Below, one piece after another: positions 46,798-56,700 of a DNA stretch of 64,000 nt. The stretch lies in assembly GCF_000302595.1 (NCBI RefSeq), contig NZ_JH947125.1:642299-706298 (forward strand). Reading direction: 5' to 3'. The notes beneath the pieces are model-generated. The model was not told the origin of the DNA and made no database searches. It saw only the letters and a program-made list of their open reading frames with translations. The stretch is from Pedobacter arcticus A12. GTDB taxonomy: Bacteria; Bacteroidota; Bacteroidia; Sphingobacteriales; Sphingobacteriaceae. Each line of letters begins with the position of its first letter. The first letter of the stretch is position 1. A program made the translations under genes and the position numbers.

Positions 46798-47301
46798 ATG
46801 GCTAAATTTTCGTTCAGAACTGCATTCTTAATAATCGTATTTGTACAATTCTCTTGTAGTTTTTACGACGAAGCTAGGGACGAACAAACACATGGAAGCC
46901 CTTATTTGACTGTAACTAGGGTTGTAGATGGTGATACGTTTTGGGCGGATAATGGAACCGAAAAAGGTGTAAAAATTCGATTAATTGGCGTAGATGCACC
47001 AGAATCAAGAAAGACCGGTAGAAAGGAAATAGGTTATTACGGCAAGGAAGCAAAGGAGTATCTCAAAAAATTGCTCAATGGTAAAAGCGTGAAATTGATT
47101 AGTGATGTTGATTCGCTAGACCGTTATGGGCGTACGCTTGCTTACGTTTATTTGGAAGATGGAACTTTTGTAAATGCCGAGCTGGTTAAAAATGGATATG
47201 CAACGGTTATGACTATTCCTCCAAATGTGCGTTACGCCGATTTATTTGTTGAGCTACAAAAGCAAGCGAGGCAACAGGACAAGGGGCTTTGGGCTAGGTA
47301 A
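46798..47301 (+). CDS. Staphylococcal-nuclease-like lipoprotein
   Basis: A 167-residue exported nuclease with a probable lipidated Cys at FVQFSC (residue 20). The SNase fold is seen in VTRVVDGDTFWADNG, IRLIGVDAPESRK, IGYYGKEAKEYLKKLL and DRYGRTLAYVYLEDG, with the catalytic Arg and acidic residues. It likely degrades DNA or RNA at the cell surface using Ca2+. It is a single gene. Confidence 0.88.
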   Translation: MAKFSFRTAFLIIVFVQFSCSFYDEARDEQTHGSPYLTVTRVVDGDTFWADNGTEKGVKIRLIGVDAPESRKTGRKEIGYYGKEAKEYLKKLLNGKSVKLISDVDSLDRYGRTLAYVYLEDGTFVNAELVKNGYATVMTIPPNVRYADLFVELQKQARQQDKGLWAR

Positions 47302-47490
47302 TCATTCGTTTATAAGCTGGGTTCATTTTGTGGATAAGTATCCTAAGTTTTCGCAGATCTTCGGTCGAAGTGAGTAAAGTAATGAACTGGCCAAGTTCAA
47401 GGTTTAACGTTTAATATAATATCTTCTAAAGTAATCCTCTTTGCGTTAGCTAGCTGGAATATGGCTTTTTTTAAGCCAGTTCTTTCTTGC

Positions 47491-47564
47491 TTCTGAGCGA
47501 AGTCGAAGAATCTGCAAAAAAAACCGAAGCGATAGCGGCGTATGGAAGATAGCGTTTGAACGCT
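47491..47564 (+). repeat. Intergenic repeat with TCTGAGCGAAGTCGAAGAA
   Basis: TCTGAGCGAAGTCGAAGAA (47492-47510) is closely related to the end of the repeat in the nuoH-nuoI spacer (CTGAGCGGAGTCGAAGAG). An AGCGTT-TG-AACGCT hairpin follows at 47551-47564. The rest of the 333-nt gap before the GH13 gene holds no recognisable gene. Confidence 0.5.
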
Positions 47565-47634
47565 CAAATTATTTAAGCAAAACCTACAATTATGGCAAAG
47601 ATTTAGCATACAAGTTTTTGTAAAAAGTAATTTA

Positions 47635-49449
47635 ATGAAGGCTAAGATTGATAATGAAATAAATATGGGTGGCATGGGTGCCATTTTACATGATAAAGGT
47701 GTATTTTTTAGAGTTTGGGCTCCTAATGCAAAGCAGGTTTTTGTAATGGGCGACTTTAATAATTGGACACCAAATGAGCTGGAATTAGCACACGAAGATA
47801 GCGGCTACTACGCCAGAAATGTGGATACGGCAAAGGCTGGTAGTGAATATAAGTTTGTAATTATTACGCAAAACGACGATGAATTAGCTAAAAACGATCC
47901 CTATGCAAAGGAAATGACCAATTCAAACGGCAATTCTGTGGTATATGATAACGATGCGTTTGATTGGGAAGATGATGCGTCTTTTATGCCTTATTGGAAT
48001 GAAGCCGTAATTTACGAATTACATTTGGGGACTTTTAATGCTACAGAAGAAGGTAAACCCGGCGATTTTTATTCACTAATTGAAAAGCTGGGTTACTTAA
48101 AAGAATTGGGGATTAACGTAATTGAGATTATGCCTCCATATGAGTTTCCGGGCGGTTTCTCTTGGGGATACAATCCTTCTTACCCGTTTGCTATTGAAAC
48201 CGAATATGGTGGGCCAGATGCTTTAAAGCAATTGGTGAAAGCGGCGCATAAAATGGGTATTGCAATTATGTTAGATGCAGTGTACAATCATTTTGGTCCG
48301 TCTGATTTAGACTTATGGCAGTTTGATGGTTGGAGTGAAAACGATAAAGGTGGTATTTATTTTTACAACGATTGGCGATCAAATACGCCATGGGGTGATA
48401 CCCGACCTGATTTTGGCAGAGAAGAAGTACGCAATTACATTCAGGACAACGCTAGAATGTGGTTAGAAGATTTCCATGTTGACGGCTTGCGTATGGATAT
48501 GATCCCATACATCAGAAACGTAAATGCGGACGAGAATCCGGGAGGAGTGTTAGAAGAAGGATTAACACTTTTACGCGATATTAACCGAGAGATTACTGAG
48601 AAATATCCCTATAAATTAACAGTTGCAGAAGATTTACATAAGCTAAGCTGGGTTACAGATAGGGTTGGAGAGGGTGAAGGTTTAGGGTTTGGTAGCCAAT
48701 GGGATGCTGCGTTTGTACACCCTGTACGCCAGCTACTAACTACACAGCATGATGAAGATAGGGATATGAATGAAGCTACTGAAGCTTTGTTGAACCAATA
48801 TAGTGGCGATTATTTTAGACGTGTGGTTTACACAGAATCTCATGATGAAGTGGCTAACGGAAGTGCTCGAGTTGCAGAAGAAATTGCTTTTGGCGACGTT
48901 AATAATTGGTATTCTAAGAAACGGGCATCCTTAGGGATGGCAATGGTTTTAACCGCTCCGGGAATTCCGATGATTTTTCAAGGTCAGGAGCTACTGGAAG
49001 ATAAATGGTTTTCTGATACAGATCCAATTGATTGGAGCAGGTTAAAGAAATTTAAAGGCTATTTCAATCTGCATAAAGATTTGATCACGCTAAGACGAAA
49101 TCTTACTGGTTTTACTGCTGGTTTAACAGGGCAACATATTCAGATTATTAGAACTGATAACGAGCAAAAAATTATTGCATACCAACGTTGGAAAGAAGGT
49201 GGTGCAAAAGATACTACATTGGTTGTATTAAATTTTTCTGACGGTGATAAAGCGGTTTACAGAATTGGATTTCCCGCTCCGGGTATGTGGAAAGTTAGGT
49301 TTAACTCTGACTGGGAAGGCTATAATGCTGAGTTTGGCAACTATCAATCATATGATGTTGAAGCTATATCCGACGCGTGTGATGGTTTTGAGCATAGCGC
49401 CGAAATTTCTATTGCACCTTATACAGCTTTGATTTTATCGCAGGATTAA
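47635..49449 (+). CDS. GH13 alpha-glucan enzyme, branching-enzyme-like
   Basis: A 604-residue cytosolic GH13 protein. Residues about 10-100 form a CBM48-like beta domain (GVFFRVWAPNAKQVFVMGDF). The catalytic barrel has LDAVYNHFG, the nucleophile Asp288 in DGLRMDM, the acid Glu332 in TVAEDL, and Asp404 in YTESHDEVANG. The C-terminal domain ends IAPYTALILSQD. This fits 1,4-alpha-glucan branching enzymes, but the sequence also resembles maltooligosyltrehalose trehalohydrolases (YNHFGP); the choice stays open. No other glycogen gene is adjacent. A fragment resembling its 3' end occurs at 53375-53419. Confidence 0.85.
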   Translation: MKAKIDNEINMGGMGAILHDKGVFFRVWAPNAKQVFVMGDFNNWTPNELELAHEDSGYYARNVDTAKAGSEYKFVIITQNDDELAKNDPYAKEMTNSNGNSVVYDNDAFDWEDDASFMPYWNEAVIYELHLGTFNATEEGKPGDFYSLIEKLGYLKELGINVIEIMPPYEFPGGFSWGYNPSYPFAIETEYGGPDALKQLVKAAHKMGIAIMLDAVYNHFGPSDLDLWQFDGWSENDKGGIYFYNDWRSNTPWGDTRPDFGREEVRNYIQDNARMWLEDFHVDGLRMDMIPYIRNVNADENPGGVLEEGLTLLRDINREITEKYPYKLTVAEDLHKLSWVTDRVGEGEGLGFGSQWDAAFVHPVRQLLTTQHDEDRDMNEATEALLNQYSGDYFRRVVYTESHDEVANGSARVAEEIAFGDVNNWYSKKRASLGMAMVLTAPGIPMIFQGQELLEDKWFSDTDPIDWSRLKKFKGYFNLHKDLITLRRNLTGFTAGLTGQHIQIIRTDNEQKIIAYQRWKEGGAKDTTLVVLNFSDGDKAVYRIGFPAPGMWKVRFNSDWEGYNAEFGNYQSYDVEAISDACDGFEHSAEISIAPYTALILSQD

Positions 49450-49574
49450 ATTTTAAATATATTGGCAAATTTTTTTGTGTAAACTTACCGTAGGTGTGCT
49501 AGTAGCCTTAAATTTTGGTCTAAAAACGGGTTAGCATATAACATGTGACATTATTCTAAATCAGTTCTTAACTT

Positions 49575-49622
49575 AATTTGTCAGGATTCAGCTTTAATAT
49601 TAAAGCTGAATCCTAACAAATT
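49575..49622. terminator. Long palindrome between convergent genes
   Basis: AGGATTCAGCTTTAAT (49583-49598) is followed directly by its exact complement, and pairing extends after one mismatch to 49575 and 49622. The resulting hairpin of over 20 bp lies between the convergent GH13 and GH18 genes and probably ends both transcripts, though no long T run follows on either strand. Confidence 0.65.
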
Positions 49623-49664
49623 CCACTCACACATTTTGTGTGGTACAAAAACTGGTCAAAATAT

Positions 49665-50627
49665 TTACTTCTTTGCCTCTTCGTAAATAGCCCGTAACAA
49701 GGACATTGGGTTTGAGTAGGGCACATCTTGGGTTAGCTCCCAAATCATAATTCCTTTGTAGCCGGCTTCTTTAAAATATCTCACTTTCTCTCTCATCACT
49801 TCAGCGCTGTTAAAAGAAAAACCATCGTAAATCGAGATGACTTGGTTGCCAGCTAATTTGTCTGCAAATTGGTAATATTTTTGGGTACGCCTGTCTGCGT
49901 GGCGGCCATAAAAAGGAACCCCAATTAATAAGCGGTTATTGGGATAGTTTGATTTTGTATAATTCTCCAATCTTTCTTTAACTGTGTAAAGCGGTGCGTG
50001 TAATCCTTCTTTATTAAGTGTACTGTATAACATAACGCTAACATCTTCAACTAAGCCAGATATATCCGTGGCTTGTTGACCCGAAGATCCACCCAAAGCT
50101 GCAGTCAAAATAGAGTTTTTAGGCATTTGGCCCTTAATGCTAGTAAGTAACGCAATTAAGTTTTCGGTGGAAACCTTTTTTGCTGGTTTAGACTTCCAAT
50201 CTGTTTCCCAATCCATATCTATTCCATCAAACTTATATTTCTTCGCAAAAGCGACCAGTTCTTTCACAAACAGTTCTCTTTTTTCTGGATTGTCACCCAT
50301 TACATGCATATTGGCAACCAAACCCCCGCCTCCAACAACAAGCAGTATTTTCTGATTTTTATTCATCTTCGAGCGTACCAATTCGTAATTTTTGATGTAG
50401 GCGTCACTCACAGTAAAACGACCTTCACTATCCGGAGAAAGTCCGAAGAAGAAAATTCTATCGAGGTATTTGATGAATTCTAAATCAGTTGTTGGTTTAA
50501 CCCAAGAAGAGTTTAGATAACCGGTCACTAAAAATGGATCTTTTGCAGGTTTTACGGGGTTTGTAGCTTGTAAGCTTTGGGTTGATAATAGCGCAAAAAA
50601 GAGCACTAACGCTTTGAATTTTTTCAT
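49665..50627 (-). CDS. Secreted GH18 glycosidase
   Basis: A 320-residue protein with signal peptide 1-21 (LLSTQSLQA). The GH18 signature is KFDGIDMDWETDW with the catalytic Glu141, and the barrel strands ILLVVGGGGLV, ILTAALGGSS and GIMIWELTQDV fit. GH18 members are chitinases, endo-N-acetylglucosaminidases or inactive binders; the active Glu is kept here. No SusCD pair lies beside it. The substrate is likely chitin-like or N-glycan, but not fixed. Confidence 0.9.
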   Translation of the reverse strand: MKKFKALVLFFALLSTQSLQATNPVKPAKDPFLVTGYLNSSWVKPTTDLEFIKYLDRIFFFGLSPDSEGRFTVSDAYIKNYELVRSKMNKNQKILLVVGGGGLVANMHVMGDNPEKRELFVKELVAFAKKYKFDGIDMDWETDWKSKPAKKVSTENLIALLTSIKGQMPKNSILTAALGGSSGQQATDISGLVEDVSVMLYSTLNKEGLHAPLYTVKERLENYTKSNYPNNRLLIGVPFYGRHADRRTQKYYQFADKLAGNQVISIYDGFSFNSAEVMREKVRYFKEAGYKGIMIWELTQDVPYSNPMSLLRAIYEEAKK

Positions 50628-50889
50628 GATTATAAATTGATTTGTTTTTTATCGAATGAAATTGTTTTAGAGAAATACCCATTTAAAAAATAGAGAGAGA
50701 AAAATTCTTGTAAATAGCTTTGCGTAGCTATAAAAAATCTTTACTTTCGGTAACGTAAACATAGCTATTTAATTTAAGTTTTCACAGGGATATCTATAAG
50801 TAATACATAGGTGTAATTTTGGAAAACTTTGCTTTTATCTTGCATGTATTACTTTGGGTATTTTTTGTAAACTTAAATAGTTATTATAA

Positions 50890-53235
50890 ATGTTGAAAAG
50901 ATTGAAACAGATCACTTTGTTTATCGCGACTTTAATTGTCGTAGCAGATGCTTATTCACAAACAGGTATAGATCGACAAAAGCAATACCTTAATGACTTT
51001 GAGAAAATCGCAATTCCGCAAAGAATACAAGCCAATACACGCCGTACAACATGGCAGGATAGTACATGGAAAGATTGGTTAAATCGTAGTGGCGAATTGC
51101 CACCAGATTTTTCGCAGATGAAATCTATTCCGTTTTTACCAGACCCGTTGATGCAGGTCAAAGACGGTAAAGATCAAAAGATTACCACGAAAGCAGACTG
51201 GGAGGTTAAAAGGGTATGGATAAAGGAGCAATACCAAAAATATATATCTGGTGTACAACCGCCTGCACCGAAAGACTTTAAAACTAGAGTGCTATCGGAT
51301 AGGGTGGAGGATGGTACACGAATTCAAATGATTGAAACCAGTTTTGGACCAGGTTACAAAGCTAAAATTACTTTTGAACTGATGATCCCTGCTGGGAAAG
51401 GTCCTTTTCCAGTATATATGACGCAGTGGAATCATCGCAATTGGGCACAGCTTGCGGTAAGGCGTGGTTACATAGGCTGTGTATATGCTGCAGCTGACAC
51501 CAAGGATGATACCCAAGCGTATCAAATACTCTATCCAGAATATGATTTTAGCATGTTGATGCGAAGAGCTTGGGGCGCTTCACGTGTTGTAGATTACCTC
51601 ATCACACAAAAGGAAGTTAAAAAAGAACAAATTGCTATTACAGGACACTCCAGAAACGGGAAGCAGGCCTTATGGGCGGCTGCTTTTGATGACAGGTTTG
51701 CGGCAGCTATTCCCGTTAGTTCAAGTACAGGTGGCGATTCGCCATGGCGATTTGGAGATCCACAATACGCCAGCGAAACCATAGATTTAGTAACTGGTGC
51801 CAATAGCCATTGGTTTATTCCACAATTACGCTTTTTCTTCGGTCATGAAGATAAACTACCTGTTGATCAAAACTCGCTGGCAGCACTTGTAGCACCAAGA
51901 CCGCTGTTGTTGCACTATTCTTTGGTTGAAGCTGGCTTAAACTCTTGGGCAATAGAACAAAATTATTATTCCGCTAAAAAAGTTTATGATTTTTTAGGTG
52001 CCCGTGATAAAATCGGTGTGTTTAACCGCTACGGTAACCACTTTGTTGCTGCGAGGGATATCGAGTACGGAATCGATTTTTTAGATATTCAATTTAATAG
52101 AAATACCAAGAAATGGCATAACAATCTATATTATGAATACGATTATGCGGAATGGGAGAAAAAACATGCGTCGGACAAAATAGTTGCTGGAAAAATTAAG
52201 CCGATTATACTTAAGGATAAATATAAAAGTATTCAAGCGTTTGAGGAAGATAAGAAGCAGATAGCCGAGAACCTCCAATGGATTTTGGGTAAAGAGCCAT
52301 CAGGTGTTAAACCAACGCCGATGGTGGAAACCGTTGACTCTCGTAGGGATTGGTTGAATTCCGTAATCCAATTGCCCAATGTTCCAGGTTCAAAACTTAA
52401 TTATTTTGGGGCATACACTTCTATGGGAGACAATTTAAACGGTTTTCTTTATTATCCTGTGGATAAATCGGGTAAAATGAAACTACAGCCAAACGGCAAG
52501 TTGCCAGTTATTGTTTATTCTCATCAATACGCACATTCTACTGGTTTTGCAAAAGGATATACGAAAAACGGAGGAAATGGCACAGGTTTGTTGTTTAAAG
52601 AGCTTATTAGTAGAGGATTTGCTGTTTTAGCTATAGATATGTACGGTTTTGGCGCCCGCATAGAAGAAGCAAAAGATTTTTATGATAGGTATCCGGAATG
52701 GTCTAAGATGGGGAAATATGTTCAAGACGTGAAAAGCAGTATCGATGGTTTAGAAACGCTCGATTATATAGATAAAAGTAAAATATATCTTTTGGGGAAT
52801 ACTTTGGGTGGTAGCGTTTCTCTCATAACCGCTGCATTAGATTCCAGGGTAGCAGGAGTAGCTGCAGTAGCTGCTTTTTCTCCATGGCGGACATCCGATG
52901 ATCAATTTGAGAGTATAAGAACTTATTCCAATCTACATGGAAGTATGCCACGTTTAGGTTTTTTTGCCGAGAATCCAAAAAACACACCAGTAGATTTTGG
53001 GGAAATTATTTCAGCAATTGCGCCTCGTCCTTTACTGATTATAGCTCCAGAACTAGATCGTTATACCGATATCCCAGCCCTTAAGTCTGCGATGACGCCA
53101 GTGTTTAATGTTTATGATCTTTATAAGCAAAAAGCAAATTTAATGGTGGAGTATCCACGTGAGATTAATCGTATGACAGATAGTATGACTAAAGAAGTAG
53201 GTGAGTTTTACAGCAAACTTTTGACTACCCATTAA
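50890..53235 (+). CDS. Secreted two-domain alpha/beta hydrolase, CE15-like
   Basis: A 781-residue exported protein with signal peptide 1-23 (ADAYSQ). Residues about 120-420 are an alpha/beta hydrolase with ITGHSRNGKQALWAAAF, where Ser254 is the nucleophile; GxSRNGK is characteristic of CE15 glucuronoyl esterases, which cut esters of glucuronic acid. Residues about 520-780 form a second hydrolase domain (LLGNTLGGSVSLITAA) in which the GxSxGG nucleophile Ser is replaced by Thr638, so this domain may be inactive or altered. No operator of the adjacent lyase regulon precedes it. It ends in its own terminator. Confidence 0.8.
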   Translation: MLKRLKQITLFIATLIVVADAYSQTGIDRQKQYLNDFEKIAIPQRIQANTRRTTWQDSTWKDWLNRSGELPPDFSQMKSIPFLPDPLMQVKDGKDQKITTKADWEVKRVWIKEQYQKYISGVQPPAPKDFKTRVLSDRVEDGTRIQMIETSFGPGYKAKITFELMIPAGKGPFPVYMTQWNHRNWAQLAVRRGYIGCVYAAADTKDDTQAYQILYPEYDFSMLMRRAWGASRVVDYLITQKEVKKEQIAITGHSRNGKQALWAAAFDDRFAAAIPVSSSTGGDSPWRFGDPQYASETIDLVTGANSHWFIPQLRFFFGHEDKLPVDQNSLAALVAPRPLLLHYSLVEAGLNSWAIEQNYYSAKKVYDFLGARDKIGVFNRYGNHFVAARDIEYGIDFLDIQFNRNTKKWHNNLYYEYDYAEWEKKHASDKIVAGKIKPIILKDKYKSIQAFEEDKKQIAENLQWILGKEPSGVKPTPMVETVDSRRDWLNSVIQLPNVPGSKLNYFGAYTSMGDNLNGFLYYPVDKSGKMKLQPNGKLPVIVYSHQYAHSTGFAKGYTKNGGNGTGLLFKELISRGFAVLAIDMYGFGARIEEAKDFYDRYPEWSKMGKYVQDVKSSIDGLETLDYIDKSKIYLLGNTLGGSVSLITAALDSRVAGVAAVAAFSPWRTSDDQFESIRTYSNLHGSMPRLGFFAENPKNTPVDFGEIISAIAPRPLLIIAPELDRYTDIPALKSAMTPVFNVYDLYKQKANLMVEYPREINRMTDSMTKEVGEFYSKLLTTH

Positions 53236-53246
53236 TTTTTAAATAA

Positions 53247-53292
53247 ATCCGAATAGCTGGTTTTTCGCTGGCTGTACGGATTTTGTCTTTTT
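53247..53292 (+). terminator. Terminator of the esterase gene
   Basis: ATCCG and AGC pair with GCT and CGGAT across an interrupted stem, followed by TTTTGTCTTTTT. It lies 12 nt after the stop at 53235. Confidence 0.65.
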
Positions 53293-53316
53293 AAGGATTA
53301 AGATCTAATGTGCTTT

Positions 53317-53349
53317 GTTCATTGTTTTTTTTAGTTGAAAACAATGAAC
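53317..53349. repeat. Perfect 12-bp inverted repeat
   Basis: GTTCATTGTTTT (53317-53328) and AAAACAATGAAC (53338-53349) are exact complements with a nine-base spacer. It lies between the esterase terminator and the GH13-like remnant; role unknown, possibly a second terminator or the edge of a rearranged segment. Confidence 0.6.
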
Positions 53350-53374
53350 TTTATTGCAAGCCTTTTGGTTTTTT

Positions 53375-53419
53375 GAAATTTTAGCACCTTATACGGCTTT
53401 AATTTTATCGTAGGATTAA
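53375..53419 (+). pseudogene. Remnant of a GH13 gene 3' end
   Basis: Positions 53384-53419 match the last 36 bases of the GH13 gene (49414-49449) at 33 of 36. The reading frame gives APYTALILS, then TAG in place of the CAG codon, then Asp and the original TAA. One codon is missing upstream. The flanks no longer match, so this is a decayed fragment of a GH13 gene, either of the neighbour by duplication or of a lost paralogue. It lies in the 495-nt gap between the esterase and susC genes. Confidence 0.65.
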
Positions 53420-53652
53420 GTTTGTTTTTTTTGTTAGTTAAAAGGAAATTTCAAGTTAAAATGAAGCTACTTTTTTTGTTTAAGTTGAATCTGTTTATCG
53501 AATAAATGTTACGCTTACGAAAATAATTTCTGTATTCCCCATTTTAGATTAACATCAAATCTTCTCTTTTTCTTTGCATATTAATCTAATAGTATGCCTC
53601 TAGGTTATTTAAATAGCTATTGCTACGCTTCCAATAAAAAAAACGTAAAACC

Positions 53653-53684
53653 TTTGATTTATAATATTTAATACCATATTTTTG
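53653..53684 (+). promoter_or_regulatory. Promoter of susCD
   Basis: TTTG (53653-53656), a 20-nt spacer and TATTTTTG (53677-53684) fit the Bacteroidota consensus. The last three bases of the -7 box are the first three of an operator palindrome. Confidence 0.75.
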
Positions 53685-53708
53685 GTAAACCAATTATTGG
53701 TAAACCAA
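53682..53708 (+). promoter_or_regulatory. Tandem operators TTGGTAAACCAA at susCD
   Basis: Two identical copies, 53682-53693 and 53697-53708, are 15 bp apart centre to centre. The first overlaps the -7 box, the second covers the expected transcription start. Bound repressor would block RNA polymerase. The same pair occurs at 62216-62242 and a variant set at 62544-62598. Confidence 0.75.
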
Positions 53709-53730
53709 TTATTTACTAAAATTATTTTTT

Positions 53731-56700
53731 ATGAAGTCAATGTACAGCATATGTTTGTTGTGGGCAGCGTTCTTTGTTTTTGGAACAATTTCCGCACAAG
53801 CGCAGACGTTAATTAGCGGGATAGTAAAAGATATAAGCGGGGAATCCTTACCCGGCGTATCTGTTGCCGTTAAAGGGAAACCCGGTGGAACCGTTACGGG
53901 AGCCGATGGCAGTTTTAAAATTAATGCGATGTTAAAGGATGTACTAGAAGTAAAATATCTAGGATTCGAAACCAAGCAAATTACCGTAACAAATAGTTCT
54001 TTGTTAAACATTACGCTAAGTCAATCAAGTAGCGCTTTAGATGAAGTAGTGGTTATCGGTTACGGAACCCAGCGAAAATCGTCGCTAACCGGAGCGGTGG
54101 CAAAACTTAATAATGATAATCTTAACCAAATTCCAGTTTCTAGAGCAGACCAAGCATTGGCTGGTAAATTAGCTGGTGTACAGGTTATCAATACAGATGC
54201 TACAGCTGGTGCAGCGCCAGTAATCAAAGTTAGAGGGTCGGCGTCAATTACTGCGGGAACAACACCTTTGTATGTTGTAGATGGTTACCCTATACCAGGC
54301 GATCTTTCAACCATCGATATGAATAATGTAGAAAGCATAGAGGTGTTAAAAGATGCGGCATCTGCAGCAATTTACGGGTCTAGAGGTGCTAACGGGGTAG
54401 TGTTGGTTACCACGAAAACTGGTAAAGCTGGCGATACAAAATTTAGCTTTAATAACAGTACAGGTACTAAAAGTGTTTACCGCAAATTAGACTTTCTTAC
54501 CTTGACCGAATGGGCTAACCATGTTAAAGAGGTAAACAACGGTGTTTTGAGCCCAGAGATTATTGCGGCTCAAAAATATGACGTTGAAACAGACCCGCAG
54601 GATATCGCTTTCCAAACTGGTTTTTTTCAAAACACCCAGTTTAGCGTAAGTGGCGGAAGCGATAAAGTAAAGTTTTATGTTTCTGGAGAAGGTTTGTATG
54701 ATAAAGGCGTAATCAGAACTAATGATTACAAGCGTTACGGCGGACAAGTAAATCTTAATATTACACCAAATAAGAAATGGGAAATTGGGGTTAATTTAAC
54801 ACCATCATATACCATACAAAGAGCACCAACTTTTAAAATACATGATGTTATCCGCTCTGTTGCCCTTTGGTTGCCATTATATGCAACACAAACTATTGCC
54901 GACGGAACAGGAATTCCCTTAGGATATATCGTTCATCAAAGAGATTTTGATCCTTCAACAAATACCAAGTATACTGGTGTAAATCTGTCGGCAACTGCAA
55001 ATAATACGGGGTATACAAATTTGGAAGGTGTTTCAAATATGATTTATATAACAAAAACCTTAGCCAATGCTAATGTGAAATATAACATTACAAAAGACTT
55101 ATCTGTAAAAGTTTCTGGTGGCGTTTATTTCAGCAATGCTAAGAACGAGTTTTTTCAAAAATCTTGGGCAACAAAAGACCCGTTAATACAAGGTATTACA
55201 GCAGCAAGGGCGTCAACTAAAGCAACTTTGGCTAATAACCAAAGTGTTGATTGGCTTTCAGAAAATCTGTTAAACTACAATAAAACTATTGGCAAAAGCA
55301 ACTTTAATGCTATTGCAGGCTTTACAGCACAATCTAACTTAGCTAGTTACAGTAATTCTGCAGCGACTAATTTTTTAACGGATAATATTCCAACACTAAA
55401 TGCAGGTACTTTAAACGCGGTAAGTTCATCCAAAGAAAGAAACAATTTAGCATCGGCACTTTTTAGGGTGAATTATAGCTATGATGATAAATACTTGGCC
55501 TCTTTTGCTTCTCGCTGGGACGGAAGTTCTCGTTTTGGTGCTGGTAACCGTTGGGGGTTTTTCCCTTCTGCGTCTTTAGGTTGGAGGGTTAGCCAAGAAG
55601 ATTTTTGGTCGCCAGATAATTTTGTTAACGATTTAAAAGTTAGGGCAAGTTATGGCGCAACCGGAAACAATAATATTGGTAATTACAGAGCTTTTGCCAA
55701 TGTAAACACCGTTGGTGCTATTTTAGATGGCAGCGGAACCACCTTGGGTTTCAATTCTGATTTATACGATAACCCTAATTTAGGTTGGGAGAAAAACTAT
55801 AGTTTTAACGGAGGCGTAGATTTTGGGTTTCTTAAAAACAAGTTCACTTTATCAATTGATGCTTATAAATCAACTACTAAAGATTTATTGCTTTACCTAG
55901 CTATTCCTTCCGTTACCGGTAGTACAGGTGTTTGGGGAAATACTGGAGAGGTACAGAACCAAGGTTTAGAATATGAGCTTACTGCAAATATTCTCAGCCA
56001 AAAGAACTTCAGATGGAACGTTTCTACCAACGGATCTACTAATAAAAATACCGTCAAAGATTTAGGAAACAGTAATCTTTTAATTAATGTAGGTGATCCA
56101 AAAAGACCAAATTATTTTTTGAGTCAGGTGGGCAGTCCTTTAGTTCAGTTTTATGGTTTTGAGTATGAAAGTGATATTCCTGTGAGCGGAAACTTCTGGC
56201 CGATTAATGTACATTCTGATAAAGCTATTGTAAAGGATAGAGATAATAATGGTGTAATTAACGATTTGGACCGTGTAGTTTTGGGTCAGCCAACTCCAAA
56301 GTTTATTTGGGGATTAACCAACAGTTTCGAAATTAAAAGATTTGATGTAAGCTTTGTGCTTCAAGGGTCACATGGTGCAAGTGTTTTTAACGCCGATCCA
56401 AACTATTACGAAACGCAATTTGCAGCAACAGGAACCAACGCGTACCTAAATTTGGCTCCTGCTTTAAGGGCGAAAGTGAAGTATAAAACGGAAACTAGTT
56501 ACGCTATTGAAGATGCATCTTACATCGCATTAAGAAGTTTAAATGTTGGGTATAAGATCCCTGCTAAGTTCTTAGGTAAAAACAATAGTAACTATTTACG
56601 CGTTTACGCATCTGCCTATAATTTATGGTACCATTTCGCAAGTGGTTATAGCAGCTATAACCCAGAAGGTATAAATGAATATACTGATGATCCTTTGAGA

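Noticed and set aside
47397-47684. 95-codon minus-strand frame before the GH13 gene
   Set aside because: Covers the intergenic repeat and the GH13 start; composition is not protein-like.
50715-50722. TAGCTTTG as promoter of the esterase gene
   Set aside because: It fits the -7 box, but it lies about 170 nt upstream and has no -33 box at the right distance.
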